Source: Xanthomonas sp. XNM01
GTDB taxonomy: Bacteria; Pseudomonadota; Gammaproteobacteria; Xanthomonadales; Xanthomonadaceae
DNA length: 64,000 nt
Direction: 5' to 3'
NCBI RefSeq assembly: GCF_014851915.1
Contig: NZ_JACVAP010000006.1
Span: 62,001 to 126,000 of the forward strand
Under the pieces are notes generated by a model, which worked only from the letters and a program-made list of their open reading frames with translations, ran no database searches and was not told the origin of the DNA. How positions within the stretch are numbered: position 1 is the stretch's first letter; the number at the start of each line of letters is the position of its first letter. A program made the position numbers and the translations under genes. Shown here in pieces: positions 42,390 to 52,166 of the stretch.

Positions 42390-44663
42390 ATGCGTGTCCG
42401 TCGTTCCCGGCTTGCCCTGGCCGTGCTGTGCGCGTTGCTGCCCGTCGCGCCGCTCATGGCCCAGCAACGCGCGCCCGAGGGTGCCGTGGACCCGGCCACG
42501 CTCGGCACCGTCCTGGTCCGCGGCGAGAAGACTGAACGCAGCCTGCAGGAGACGGCCGCCAGCGTCGCGGTCACCACCTCCGTGCGGATCGAGCAGGAAA
42601 ACCTGCGCAGCCTGGCCGATGTGCTCGAACGCACGCCCAACGTGGCCGAGTCGTACGGTGCCCGCGACTTCACCATCCGCGGCATCGGCAACGCGGGCGG
42701 CGAGGTCAATCCACTGGCCACGATCTACCTGGACGGCGCGGCGCTGGCCACCCAGGTCACCGGCAACGGCCCGACCGAGCTGTGGGACGTGGCCCAGGTC
42801 GAGCTGTTCCGCGGCCCGCAGTCGACGATCCAGGGCCAGAACGCGCTGGCCGGCGCGATCGTGATCCGCACCGAAGACCCGACCTTCGACTGGAACGGTC
42901 GCGCCCGGGTGCTGCTGTCCGACCCGTCGGATCGCCGCGTCGCGTTCGCCGGTGGCGGGCCGCTGATCGCCGACGAACTGGCGTTCCGCGTCGCGGTGGA
43001 GGACCGCAACTTCGACGGCTTCACCCGCAACATCACCCGCAACACCGGCGAGGACGCGGCCGAGTCGACGTTGTCGCGCGCCACCCTGCTGTGGACGCCT
43101 GCGGCGATCGAGGGCCTGCGCGTGCGCCTGTCCTATACCCATGACGAGCGCGAGGGGCCCTACATGTACGCGTATGCCCGCAGCGACGTGCCGGACTACT
43201 ACGACAACCGGATCAATACCTCGGACCATCCGAACACCACCCGCGCCCGCACCGATGTCGGCACGCTGGAGATCGATTACGCCTTCAGCGACGCCTGGTC
43301 GCTGAGCGCGGTCAGCGGCTGGAGCGATGCGCTGATGCGCCGCAGCTACGACAACGACAACAGTCCGGTGCCCGAGCAGTACGGCAGTACCCATGAGCCC
43401 TACAAGGTGCTGTCGCAGGAGTTCCGCCTGCACTACGCCGGCGATGCGCTGCGCGGCCTGGTGGGCCTGTACGGCGCGCGCCGCAGCTACGACCGCAGCC
43501 AGATCAGCAACATCCGCATCGCCACCCCGGTGGCCACCATCGCCGGCGTGCTGCAGGGCGCCGGCCTGCCGGCGGCCAACGCCAATGCGATCGCCGGGAT
43601 GTACGCGGCCGCGCTGCCGTCGATTCCAGTGGCCTACGACGCGCGCAACACCGGCGAGTCGGAGAACCTGGCGCTGTTCGCCGATGGCGAGTACCGCTTC
43701 AACGACACGTGGGCGGCGATCGCCGGCTTCCGCTACGACCGCGAGACCTACGGCTTCGAGTCGCTGACCGAGGCCGGTTTCACCGGCACCCTGCCGGATC
43801 CGGCCGCATTCGGCAGCGCGCTGGTCCCGGCGATCACCGGCATCAACAACGCGGTGCTGGGCATGGTCGCCCAGGCCGGCGCGCGCACGCCGTGGAACGA
43901 CAGCGAATTCACCGCCTTCCTGCCCAAGGCCGGGCTGCGCTGGTCGTGGCATGCCGACCGCTCGCTGGCGTTCACCGCGCAGCGCGCCTACCGCTCCGGT
44001 GGCACCAGCTACAACGTCGCCCGCAGCCAGCCCTTCGCCTACGACCCGGAGTACACGCTCAACTACGAGCTGGCCCTGCGCACGCAGTGGCTGGACGGGC
44101 GGCTGCAGTTCAACGCCAACGCCTACTACATCGACTGGAAGGACAAGCAGACCTACGTCTATTTCGGCCTGAACAGCTACGACTACCACGTGGTCAACGC
44201 GGGCAAGGCGCACCTGTATGGCCTGGAGGCCGAGCTGCGCCACCGGGTCACGGCCGCATTCGACTGGTACGGCGCGGTCGGCTGGTCGCGGACCCGCTAT
44301 GACGAATTCACGCTGGCGGCGGGTGCGCTGCAGACCGACTACGCCGGCAGCGAGTTCGCCTATGCGCCGCGCTGGACCGCGGCGCTGGGCGGCAACCTGC
44401 GCTGGAGCGAGGGCTGGTTCGCCAATGCGAACGTCAACTTCCGCGACCGGGTCAACGTGGATGTGGGCGCCGGCAACAACGTGCTGTCCTCGCGCACCCT
44501 GCTCAACGCGAAGCTGGGCTACGAGAACCTGGACTGGAGCACCTACGTGTTCGGCAGCAATCTGCTGGACCGCGGCTACACCCAGTACGCGTGGCTGGAC
44601 GATCCCAACGTCACCCTCGGCGCGCCGCGCGTGGTCGGCATCGGATTCGAATACCACTGGTGA
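42390..44663 (+). CDS. TonB-dependent siderophore-type receptor 1
   Basis: A 757-residue outer-membrane receptor. Residues 1-25 are a signal (MRVRRSRLALAVLCALLPVA, cleaved after MAQ). A TonB-box-like LGTVLVRGEK is followed by the plug domain with FTIRGIGNAGGEVNPLATIYLDG and VELFRGPQSTIQGQNALAGAI. The barrel ends with GIGFEYHW, the aromatic C-terminus. It is a close paralogue of the next gene, sharing the signal start and whole stretches of plug and barrel. With the Fur-like boxes it points to ferric-siderophore uptake; the ligand is unknown. Confidence 0.9.
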   Translation: MRVRRSRLALAVLCALLPVAPLMAQQRAPEGAVDPATLGTVLVRGEKTERSLQETAASVAVTTSVRIEQENLRSLADVLERTPNVAESYGARDFTIRGIGNAGGEVNPLATIYLDGAALATQVTGNGPTELWDVAQVELFRGPQSTIQGQNALAGAIVIRTEDPTFDWNGRARVLLSDPSDRRVAFAGGGPLIADELAFRVAVEDRNFDGFTRNITRNTGEDAAESTLSRATLLWTPAAIEGLRVRLSYTHDEREGPYMYAYARSDVPDYYDNRINTSDHPNTTRARTDVGTLEIDYAFSDAWSLSAVSGWSDALMRRSYDNDNSPVPEQYGSTHEPYKVLSQEFRLHYAGDALRGLVGLYGARRSYDRSQISNIRIATPVATIAGVLQGAGLPAANANAIAGMYAAALPSIPVAYDARNTGESENLALFADGEYRFNDTWAAIAGFRYDRETYGFESLTEAGFTGTLPDPAAFGSALVPAITGINNAVLGMVAQAGARTPWNDSEFTAFLPKAGLRWSWHADRSLAFTAQRAYRSGGTSYNVARSQPFAYDPEYTLNYELALRTQWLDGRLQFNANAYYIDWKDKQTYVYFGLNSYDYHVVNAGKAHLYGLEAELRHRVTAAFDWYGAVGWSRTRYDEFTLAAGALQTDYAGSEFAYAPRWTAALGGNLRWSEGWFANANVNFRDRVNVDVGAGNNVLSSRTLLNAKLGYENLDWSTYVFGSNLLDRGYTQYAWLDDPNVTLGAPRVVGIGFEYHW

Positions 44664-44768
44664 ACAAGGTGACCGGCTTCGGCCGACACTGCCGGGTCTC
44701 CGACCCTGGCGGGCCGGCCCGTGGCGACCGCGACCGGATGAACGCGGTCGCCTGATGCGTGCTCGTAT

Positions 44769-44783
44769 TGCGAATGGTTCGCA
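44769..44783. promoter_or_regulatory. Fur-like palindrome before TonB-dependent receptor 2
   Basis: TGCGAATGGTTCGCA is a 7-1-7 palindrome with one mismatched pair. It shares nine of 14 informative positions with the Fur box. A 23-base segment after it (44791-44813) is nearly the same as 42298-42320 before receptor 1. Confidence 0.6.
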
Positions 44784-44887
44784 TGTGTGATCGAATTAAC
44801 GCCGATTTCACATTGTTGGTCGCCTTCGCGACCCGGCCAGCCGACGCCACGCCGCTCTTCCCACGTTCCGTCGTCCGGAGTGTCTTC

Positions 44888-47158
44888 ATGCGTGTGCGTC
44901 GTTCCCGGCTGTCCATCGCGGTGCTGTCCTCGTTGCTGCTGTCCTCGTCCGTCCTCGCCCAGTCCGCGCCGGACGGCGCCGACCCGGCCACGCTGGACAC
45001 GGTGCTGGTCCGCGGCGAGAAGACCGAACGCACGCTGCAGGAGACGACCACCAGCGTCGCGGTGAGCACCTCGCAGCGGATCGAGCAGGAAACGCTGCTG
45101 ACCCTGTACGACGTGCTCAACCGCACCGCCAACGTGTCGCAGATGTACGGCGACCGCGGCTTCACCATCCGCGGCATCGCCGACGAGGCCGGCGCGCCCA
45201 ATCCGCTGGCCACGATCTACCTGGATGGCGCGGCGCTGCCCAGCCACATCGCCGATGCAGGCCCGACCGACCTGTGGGACATCGCCCAGGTCGAGATCCT
45301 GCGCGGCCCGCAGTCGACCATCCAGGGCGAGAACGCGCTGGCCGGCGCGATGGTGCTGCGCACCGAGGACCCGGGCATGGACTGGAGCGGGCGCGCGCGC
45401 GCGCTGCTGTCCGATCCGTCCGACCGGCGCATCGCGTTCGCCGGTGGCGGTCCGCTGGTGGCCGACCAGCTCGCGTTCCGGGTGGCGGTCGAGGACCGCA
45501 GCTTCGACGGCTTCGTCTACAACCCGACCCGCGGCGCCATGGAGGATGCGCGCGAGTCGACGATGGCGCGGGCCAAGCTGCTGTGGACCCCCGCCGGCAT
45601 CGACGGCCTGACCGCGCGGCTGACCTTCACCCGCGACGATCGCGCAGGCCCGTACATGTACACCTACGCGCGCAACGACGTGCCCGATTACTACCGCAAC
45701 CGGATCAACACCTCCGACTACCCGTCCCGCAGCGATCTGCTGGCGAAGGTGGCCACGCTCGAGGTCGATTACGCCGTGTCCGATGCGTGGTCGCTGGGCT
45801 CGGTCACCTCGCTCACCGACGTGGCGATCACGCGCAGCTACGACACCGACCTCACCGCGCGCCCGGATGCGCACGGCGACACCGACGAGCAGTTCGACAC
45901 GGTCTCGCAGGAGTTGCGCCTGCACTACAGCGGGCAGCGACTGCGCGGCCTGGTCGGTGTCTACGCCTCACAGCGCGAGATGGACCGCGACCAGCTCAAC
46001 CGGACCAACGTGGTGACACCGGTCGGCACCATCGCCGGCGTGCTGCAGGGCGCCGGCCTGGACGCGGCCACCGCGGGCTTCGTCGCCCGGACCTACGCGC
46101 AGGCGCTGCCGGTGATCCCGGTCGACTACACCGCCACCAACCGGTCGCGCGCCCGCAACCTGGCGCTGTTCGCCGATGGCGAGTTCGCGCTGACCGACCG
46201 GCTGTCGCTGCTGGGCGGGTTCCGCCAGGACCGCGAGGAGTACCGCTTCGGCGCCCAGGCCACCGCGCTGTTCGCCGGCACGCTGCCCGACGCCAGCGCC
46301 TTCGGCACCGCGCTCGCGCCGGCCATCACCGGCATCAACCGTGCGGTGCTGGCGATGGTCCAGCAGGCCAACAGCCTGACCCCGGAAAGCACGCGCCGTT
46401 TCGATGCGTTCCTGCCGAAGCTCGGCCTGCGCCAGGCCTGGACCGATGACGTGTCGACCGCCCTGGTGATCCAGCGCGGCTACCGCTCCGGCGGCTCCAC
46501 CTTCAACATCGCGCGCGGCCAGAACTTCGCCTACGACCCCGAATACACCTGGAACGCCGAGCTGTCGCTGCGTTCGCAGTGGCTGGACGACACGCTGACG
46601 CTCAACGCCAACCTGTACTACATCGACTGGGAGGACAAGCAGGTCGGCGCGCTGTTCGGCATCAACGAATTCGACTCCCACACGGTCAACGCCGGCAAGG
46701 CGCATCTGTACGGCTTCGAGCTGGAGGCCAGCCACCGCATCGGCACCGCGTTCGACTGGTACGGCTCGGTCGGCTACTCGCGTACCCGCTACGACGAGTT
46801 CCTGGCGGTCGCTGGCGCCCAGGTCGACGATTACGCCGGATCGGAGTTCGCCTACGCGCCGCGCTGGACCTTCGCCATCGGCGGCAACCTGCGCTGGGCC
46901 GAACACTGGTTCGCCAACCTCAACCTCAATCACCGCAGCCGGGTCAGCCCGGACATCGGCGCCGACGCGAAGTGGCTGCCGGCCCGGACCCTGCTCAACG
47001 GCCGTTTCGGTTACGAGAACCTGGACTGGAGCGCCTACGTGTTCGGCAGCAACCTGCTGGACGAGCAATACACCCAGTACGCCTGGTCCGACGGCAGTCC
47101 GAACGTGATCCTCGGCGCGCCGCGCGTGGTCGGGATCGGCTTCGAGTACCGCTGGTGA
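44888..47158 (+). CDS. TonB-dependent siderophore-type receptor 2
   Basis: A 756-residue receptor paralogous to the preceding one. It has the signal MRVRRSRLSIAVLSSLLLSS, the LDTVLVRGEKTERTLQETTTSVAVS N-terminal extension, the plug with FTIRGIADEAGAPNPLATIYLDG and VEILRGPQSTIQGENALAGAM, and an aromatic C-terminus GIGFEYRW. By eye the pair share well over half their residues, most divergent in extracellular-loop regions of the barrel, as expected if the two accept different ligands. It is followed after 29 bases by three small or medium membrane-protein genes likely in the same operon. Confidence 0.9.
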   Translation: MRVRRSRLSIAVLSSLLLSSSVLAQSAPDGADPATLDTVLVRGEKTERTLQETTTSVAVSTSQRIEQETLLTLYDVLNRTANVSQMYGDRGFTIRGIADEAGAPNPLATIYLDGAALPSHIADAGPTDLWDIAQVEILRGPQSTIQGENALAGAMVLRTEDPGMDWSGRARALLSDPSDRRIAFAGGGPLVADQLAFRVAVEDRSFDGFVYNPTRGAMEDARESTMARAKLLWTPAGIDGLTARLTFTRDDRAGPYMYTYARNDVPDYYRNRINTSDYPSRSDLLAKVATLEVDYAVSDAWSLGSVTSLTDVAITRSYDTDLTARPDAHGDTDEQFDTVSQELRLHYSGQRLRGLVGVYASQREMDRDQLNRTNVVTPVGTIAGVLQGAGLDAATAGFVARTYAQALPVIPVDYTATNRSRARNLALFADGEFALTDRLSLLGGFRQDREEYRFGAQATALFAGTLPDASAFGTALAPAITGINRAVLAMVQQANSLTPESTRRFDAFLPKLGLRQAWTDDVSTALVIQRGYRSGGSTFNIARGQNFAYDPEYTWNAELSLRSQWLDDTLTLNANLYYIDWEDKQVGALFGINEFDSHTVNAGKAHLYGFELEASHRIGTAFDWYGSVGYSRTRYDEFLAVAGAQVDDYAGSEFAYAPRWTFAIGGNLRWAEHWFANLNLNHRSRVSPDIGADAKWLPARTLLNGRFGYENLDWSAYVFGSNLLDEQYTQYAWSDGSPNVILGAPRVVGIGFEYRW

Positions 47159-47187
47159 TCACAGCACACGCAGCCGAGGCCGCCACG

Positions 47188-47466
47188 ATGACCGTGCTCT
47201 ACCTGCTGCTGGCCATGTTCGCCGGCATCGCGTTCTACCTGGCCAGCGCGCACCAGCGGTTGCGCCCCGGCCTGCGTGCGCGCAGGCGCGCGCTGCGCGT
47301 ACTCGGATGGTCGGGCAGCGTGCTGTCGGCCGCCGCGGCGATCGCCGCGCTGGGCGTCTGGGCCGGGCTGTTCGCCGCGCTCACCGCGCTGATGCTGGCG
47401 CTGGTGCTGCTGCCCTGTGTCGATGCGTGGTGCCAGCAGCGTGGAGGGCGCGCCGATGTGGGCTAG
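47188..47466 (+). CDS. DUF3325 family membrane protein
   Basis: A 92-residue protein with three hydrophobic segments (residues 2-18, 38-60 and 62-80) separated by an arginine-rich loop. ALRVLGWSGSVLSAAAAIAALGVWAGLFAAL is the conserved DUF3325 pattern. The family occurs beside iron-siderophore receptors and PepSY proteins in gammaproteobacteria. Function is unknown; it overlaps the next gene by 11 bases. Confidence 0.78.
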   Translation: MTVLYLLLAMFAGIAFYLASAHQRLRPGLRARRRALRVLGWSGSVLSAAAAIAALGVWAGLFAALTALMLALVLLPCVDAWCQQRGGRADVG

Positions 47467-47728
47467 GTCACTCGCCGCCGCACTGCTCGGCCTGCCGCTG
47501 ACGGTGGCGATCATCGGCCTGCTCGCCCTGGTGTGGCCGGGCGATCCGACGCGCACCACACTGCCCTGGCTGCTGCTCTCGTTCCCGCTGTGGACCGCGG
47601 TGATGTCGCTGGCGTTCATCGCCCGCAGCGGTCTGCGCGCCTGGCTGTGGATGGGCGGCGCGACCCTGCTGTGCTTCAGCCTGATCCACGTGGTCAAGCT
47701 GCTGGGCTGGGTGGAGCTGCCGGCATGA
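47456..47728 (+). CDS. Small membrane protein, DUF3649-like
   Basis: A 90-residue protein with three hydrophobic helices, ending LIHVVKLLGWVELPA. Its position between DUF3325 and PepSY genes, size and helix pattern fit the DUF3649 family found in iron-uptake operons. The domain name is inferred from context and pattern rather than from a strong motif. Its start overlaps the previous gene and its stop overlaps the next (ATGA), so the three are coupled. Confidence 0.62.
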   Translation: MWARSLAAALLGLPLTVAIIGLLALVWPGDPTRTTLPWLLLSFPLWTAVMSLAFIARSGLRAWLWMGGATLLCFSLIHVVKLLGWVELPA

Positions 47729-49305
47729 AGGCGTCGACGCTGCGCACCTATCTGTCGGTGCATACCTGGGTCGGCCTGATCGCCGGGCTTGGCCTGTTCA
47801 TTGCCTTCTACGCCGGCGCGCTGACCGTGTTCGTGCATGAGCTGCAGGACTGGGAGCGTGCAGGCAAGCAGACGCCGGTGGAGGTCTCCGCCATCGAGGG
47901 CCACGCACAGGCGCAACGGCTGCTCGACGCCGTGCTGGCCGCGCATCCGGCGTCGGCGCACAGCGTCTATCTGGTACTGCCCGGCGAGCACGGCCCGCAG
48001 CCGACGCTGTACTGGTACGACGAAGTGGCTGCGGTCCAGCACAGGTTCTCCCTCGATGCGTCCGGCGCGCTCCAGCAGGCGCCGGGTCGCTCGGGCTTCG
48101 TCGACTTCATCTACGACCTGCACTTCACCGCCGGCCTGCCGCGTACCGGTGGCATGTACCTGTTCGGCGTGTTCTGCGTGCTGTACGGCCTGGCCCTGGT
48201 CAGCGGCGTGGTGCTGTACGCGCCGGCCTTCCTGAAGGACCTGTTCGCGCTGCGTGTCGGCAGGAACATCAAGCGGATGTGGCAGGACGCGCACAACGTG
48301 ATCGGCGTGCTGTCGCTGCCGTTCCATGTGATCTTCGCCTGGTCCGGCGCCGTGCTGACCATCGGCTTCCTGCTGCTGGCGCCGTTCCAGTTCCTGGTCT
48401 ACGACGGAAAGCTGCTGAAGCTGCTGGAGTCGGACTTCGACATCGCCCCGCATGTGGAGCCCGCCAACGTCGCCGCGCCGATGCTGCCGGTTGCCGAGCT
48501 GCTGCGTCGCGCCGAGCTGGCGTTGCCGGGCATCGCGGTCGAAAGCCTGTCCTACCACGACGCCGGCGATGCCAACGGCCAGGTCACCCTGCGCGGCGAA
48601 CTGCCGCAGCGGCGCCTGAACCACATGGGCGGCGTGGCGCTGAACCTGGCCAGCGGCGAGGTGATCAACGCGCTGGGACCGAAGGACTATCCGCCCGGCA
48701 TGGCCTTCCTGCGCAGCCTGCAGATGCTGCACTACGGCCACTTCGGCCAGGCCGCGGTGAAGTGGCTGTACTTCGTGCTCGGCCTGGCCGGCGCCTTCCT
48801 GTTCTATACCGGCAACCTGCTGTGGATCGAGGCGCGGCGCAAACGCCGCCAGGTGCAGCAGCCGCGGCGCACCCGCTTCGTCGCGTCGCTGACGCTGGGC
48901 GTGTGCCTGGGCTGCGTGGCCGGCATTTCGGCGTTGTTCGTCGCCGACAAGCTGCTGCCGGGCGCACCGGCGGATCTGGTCTACCACGCGGTGTTCTTCG
49001 CCTGCCTGGCCTGGGCCTGCGTGCGCCGTCCCGCGCATGCAGGCCATGAGCTGCTGCTGCTGTGCGCGCTCCTGACCGCGCTGGTCCCAGTTGCCGGCAT
49101 CGTCGCCAGCGGCGCGCTGCCGTTGAGTGCGCTGTGGCACGGCGACTGGACCTTCCTGCTGGTCGACGTCACCGCGCTGCTGATGGCCTGGGGCTTCTGG
49201 CGGATGGCACGCGCGACCCTGCGCCGTGGCCGCTGCGGAGATCCGAACAGTCTCTGGGCGCTGCCCGCCAGCACCGCCGGGGCCGGTCGGTCCGCGACGC
49301 GCTAG
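47725..49305 (+). CDS. PepSY domain membrane protein (PiuB-like, iron-siderophore associated)
   Basis: A 526-residue membrane protein with the PepSY-associated helix signature LSVHTWVGLIAGLGLFIAFYAGALTVFVHEL at the N-terminus. Further blocks are GFVDFIYDLHFTAGLP, NIKRMWQDAHNVIGVLSLPFHVIFAWSG and FLRSLQMLHYGHFGQAAVKWLYFVLGL. Conserved His residues in these helices may bind haem, as in PiuB-like ferric-siderophore reductases. The C-terminal 130 residues add further helices. In operon with a siderophore receptor, it may reduce or strip iron from imported chelates; this is inference. Confidence 0.85.
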   Translation: MKASTLRTYLSVHTWVGLIAGLGLFIAFYAGALTVFVHELQDWERAGKQTPVEVSAIEGHAQAQRLLDAVLAAHPASAHSVYLVLPGEHGPQPTLYWYDEVAAVQHRFSLDASGALQQAPGRSGFVDFIYDLHFTAGLPRTGGMYLFGVFCVLYGLALVSGVVLYAPAFLKDLFALRVGRNIKRMWQDAHNVIGVLSLPFHVIFAWSGAVLTIGFLLLAPFQFLVYDGKLLKLLESDFDIAPHVEPANVAAPMLPVAELLRRAELALPGIAVESLSYHDAGDANGQVTLRGELPQRRLNHMGGVALNLASGEVINALGPKDYPPGMAFLRSLQMLHYGHFGQAAVKWLYFVLGLAGAFLFYTGNLLWIEARRKRRQVQQPRRTRFVASLTLGVCLGCVAGISALFVADKLLPGAPADLVYHAVFFACLAWACVRRPAHAGHELLLLCALLTALVPVAGIVASGALPLSALWHGDWTFLLVDVTALLMAWGFWRMARATLRRGRCGDPNSLWALPASTAGAGRSATR

Positions 49306-49340
49306 ACTGCGGCCGACTCCACTGCCGGGGAAGGATTCCC

Positions 49341-50168
49341 ATGATGCGAATGGCGTTCTGTGTCCTGATGCTGCTGTCCTGCCTGGCGGTCGCCTCGCCA
49401 CGCAGCCAGCTCGAGGCCAGCATGCTGGTCGAAGGCGAGATCGACGTGGACGCGCAGGGCGGTGTGGAACGCTACACCCTGAGCCAGCGCGAGAAGCTGC
49501 CGCCGGATGTCGTCGATCTCATCGATGCCCACATCGCCACCTGGCGCTTCGAGCCGATGCATGTCGATAGCCGGCCGGTGGCGATCCGCAACAAGATGGG
49601 CCTGTTGCTGGTGGCGGTGCCCAGCGGCGAGGGCCTGGTCAGGATCGAGATGCGCAACCTGAGCTTCTACCCGGTCGAAGAGCAGGGGCATGAGCTTGAG
49701 GTGGTGTCCATGGCGGCACCCGTCTATCCCAGGACGGCGGCCGATAGAGGCGTCAGCGGGACGGTCTACCTGGTCCTGCGCATCGGCACCGATGGCCGGG
49801 TGGAGGATGCCGCGGTCGAGCAGGTCAACCTGCGGGTCGTTGCCTCCCGGGTGGAGATGGAGCGCTGGCGCGGCGTGCTGGCCAGAAGCGCGGTCGACAA
49901 GGCGCGCACCTGGACCTATCGCCGCGCGATACGCGGGGAGAAAGCAGGCAGCACCGAACCTGTATTCGCGCGTGTGCCGGTGGCGTTCTCGCTGGATCGG
50001 CGGGAGCCGCGCTACGGCCGATGGCAGGCCTATGTTCCAGGTCCGCGTCAGCCCGTGCCCTGGCTGCCGGCCGATGACGGGACGCCGCCGGATGCACTCG
50101 CGTCCGGCGGTCTGTATCCGATCGGCAAGGAGGGTGGCCTGCGCCTGCGGGACGCACCGGGCGGTTGA
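49341..50168 (+). CDS. Exported protein with TonB C-terminal-like domain
   Basis: A 275-residue protein with a signal peptide (residues 1-19, ending AVA) and a TonB-C-like domain around residues 128-165 (PVYPRTAADRGVSGTVYLVLRIGTDGRVEDAAVEQVN). It lacks the N-terminal membrane anchor and proline-rich spacer of a true TonB, so it is probably a periplasmic TonB-like protein rather than the energy transducer. A good GGGGAAGGA ribosome site precedes the ATG. Its location after the iron operon is suggestive but not proof of function. Confidence 0.75.
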   Translation: MMRMAFCVLMLLSCLAVASPRSQLEASMLVEGEIDVDAQGGVERYTLSQREKLPPDVVDLIDAHIATWRFEPMHVDSRPVAIRNKMGLLLVAVPSGEGLVRIEMRNLSFYPVEEQGHELEVVSMAAPVYPRTAADRGVSGTVYLVLRIGTDGRVEDAAVEQVNLRVVASRVEMERWRGVLARSAVDKARTWTYRRAIRGEKAGSTEPVFARVPVAFSLDRREPRYGRWQAYVPGPRQPVPWLPADDGTPPDALASGGLYPIGKEGGLRLRDAPGG

Positions 50169-50207
50169 TAAGCCGCCGGAGGGCACCCGCCGATCCGTTC
50201 AGACGGA

Positions 50208-50236
50208 AAAGGCCCCGCGCGCTGGCGGGGCCTTTC
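50208..50236. terminator. Bidirectional terminator between the TonB-like gene and rho
   Basis: An 11-bp perfect stem (50208-50218 with 50225-50235) closes a six-base loop between convergent genes. TTTT follows it on the minus strand, and CTTTC follows on the plus strand. Confidence 0.8.
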
Positions 50237-50264
50237 GTGTGGTGCTGCCGGAATGCGTTCCGGG

Positions 50265-51947
50265 TCAGCGCCGCATCGAGCCGAAGAACTCGTCGTTGGA
50301 CTTGGTGTTCTTCATCTTGTCGAGCATGAACTCCATCGCGCCGATCTCGTCCATCGGATGCAGCAGCTTGCGCAGGATCCAGATCTTCTGCAGCAGGTCC
50401 GGCTCGATCAGCAGGTCCTCGCGGCGGGTGCCCGAGCGGTTGATGTCGATCGCCGGGTACACGCGCTTCTCGCCGATGCGGCGGCTCAGGTGCACTTCGG
50501 AGTTGCCGGTGCCCTTGAACTCCTCGTAGATCACCTCGTCCATCTTGCTGCCGGTGTCGATCAGCGCGGTGGCGATGATGGTCAGCGAGCCGCCTTCCTC
50601 GACGTTGCGGGCCGCGCCGAAGAACCGCTTCGGGCGATGCAGCGCGTTGGCGTCGACACCGCCGGTCAGCACCTTGCCGGAGCTGGGCACGACGTTGTTG
50701 TAGGCGCGGGCCAGGCGGGTGATCGAGTCGAGCAGGATCACCACGTCCTTCTTGTGCTCGACCAGGCGCTTGGCCCGCTCGATCACCATTTCGGCGACCT
50801 GCACGTGGCGCGCGGCCGGCTCGTCGAAGGTCGAGGAGATGACCTCGCCGCGCACCGTGCGCTGCATTTCGGTCACTTCTTCCGGACGCTCGTCGATCAG
50901 CAGCACGATCAGGTGCACGTCCGGATGGTTGCCGGTGATCGCCGAGGCCACCTGCTGCAGCATCATCGTCTTGCCGGCCTTGGGCTGGGAGACGATCAGG
51001 GCGCGCTGGCCCTTGCCCTGCGGGGCGATCAGGTCGAGGATGCGGCCGGTGATGTCCTCGGTCGAGCCGTCGCCGCGCTCCAGGCGGAAGCGCTTGCGCG
51101 GGAACAGGGGCGTCAGGTTCTCGAACAGCACCTTGCCCTTGCTCGCTTCCAGCGGCTCGCCGTTGATCGTGTCGACGATGTTCAGCGCGAAGTAGCGCTC
51201 GCCGTCCTTGGGCCAGCGGATGCGGCCGGAGATGTGGTCGCCGGTGCGCAGGTTGAAGCGGCGGATCTGGCTGGGCGAGATGTAGGTGTCGTCCGGGCCG
51301 GCCAGGTAGCTGGCCTCGGCCGCGCGCAGGAAGCCGAAGCCGTCCGGCAGGATTTCCAGCACGCCGTCGGCGGCGACGCCTTCGCCGTGGCGGGTCAGCA
51401 CCTTGAGCAGGGCGAAGATCACGTCCTGCTTGCGGGCGCGGGCCACGCCTTCATGGATCTGCAGCTGCTCGGCGATCTCCAGCAGCTTGTGCGCCGGCAT
51501 CCGCTTCAGGTCGCCGAGCGAGTACTGCGGGAAACCTTCGGGCACGCTCGGATGCGGGCGGGCGACGTGCGGCTGCTGATGGCCGCCGTCGTCCTGCATG
51601 CCGCCATCGTCGCGGCGGCCACCGCGCTCGCGGTCGCGGCGGTTGCGGAAGCGCTCGCGGCGGTTCTGGCGGTTGCCGCCTTCGCGGTCGCGCTGTTCGC
51701 CATCCTGGCCGGACGGCTGGCCGCCGCCGGCATTGCCGGATTCGGCGGAAGGGGCGGGCGGGGGGGCATCAGCGCCGGGCGCTGGCGCCGCCTGGGTGGA
51801 GGCGGGCGCGGCCGGTGCAGGCGCTGCGGGCGGGGTGTCGGTGGCGACGGTTTCCGGAGACGTCTTCGGGGCGCGCTGTTTGCGCACGCGCTTCTCGGCG
51901 GGTGCGTCGTCGCTCCCGGTCGCTTCAGGCAGGGTGTTCTCGGACAA
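50265..51947 (-). CDS. rho: Transcription termination factor Rho
   Basis: A 560-residue Rho, 140 longer than E. coli Rho (419). Residues 1-140 are a low-complexity extension rich in Ala/Pro and then Arg/Asp/Gly/Gln ([20 protein letters not shown]), probably disordered and RNA-binding. The Rho N-domain begins near [20 protein letters not shown]. The RNA-binding cold-shock-like region contains [14 protein letters not shown]. The ATPase has [11 protein letters not shown] and ends with KSNDEFF. The TTG start at 51947 has GAGGAA upstream; an earlier ATG would add 42 odd residues. Divergently oriented rhlB and co-oriented trxA are the usual neighbours. Confidence 0.93.
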   Translation of the reverse strand: MSENTLPEATGSDDAPAEKRVRKQRAPKTSPETVATDTPPAAPAPAAPASTQAAPAPGADAPPPAPSAESGNAGGGQPSGQDGEQRDREGGNRQNRRERFRNRRDRERGGRRDDGGMQDDGGHQQPHVARPHPSVPEGFPQYSLGDLKRMPAHKLLEIAEQLQIHEGVARARKQDVIFALLKVLTRHGEGVAADGVLEILPDGFGFLRAAEASYLAGPDDTYISPSQIRRFNLRTGDHISGRIRWPKDGERYFALNIVDTINGEPLEASKGKVLFENLTPLFPRKRFRLERGDGSTEDITGRILDLIAPQGKGQRALIVSQPKAGKTMMLQQVASAITGNHPDVHLIVLLIDERPEEVTEMQRTVRGEVISSTFDEPAARHVQVAEMVIERAKRLVEHKKDVVILLDSITRLARAYNNVVPSSGKVLTGGVDANALHRPKRFFGAARNVEEGGSLTIIATALIDTGSKMDEVIYEEFKGTGNSEVHLSRRIGEKRVYPAIDINRSGTRREDLLIEPDLLQKIWILRKLLHPMDEIGAMEFMLDKMKNTKSNDEFFGSMRR

Positions 51948-52166
51948 GACTGCGATTCCTCGCTGGAAGATGCGAGCGCCCAGAACGGGCGGATGGACTC
52001 GTGGGTAGGAAAAACCGGGATTCCGGAGAAGCGGATCCAGGCAGGTGCGGCCGCGGTGGCGAACCGGATCCACGCGACACTATCATCGCGCCGCGGCTGG
52101 CGGCAAGCGGAGTGTGGCGGCGGTTCAGGCGGCGCTGGGACGGCGCGAGGGCCGTCCGGCCGGGGC

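Noticed and set aside
44664-44887. A possible small gene between the two TonB-dependent receptors
   Set aside because: Open frames here are short, and the region is explained by the Fur-like palindrome and promoter.
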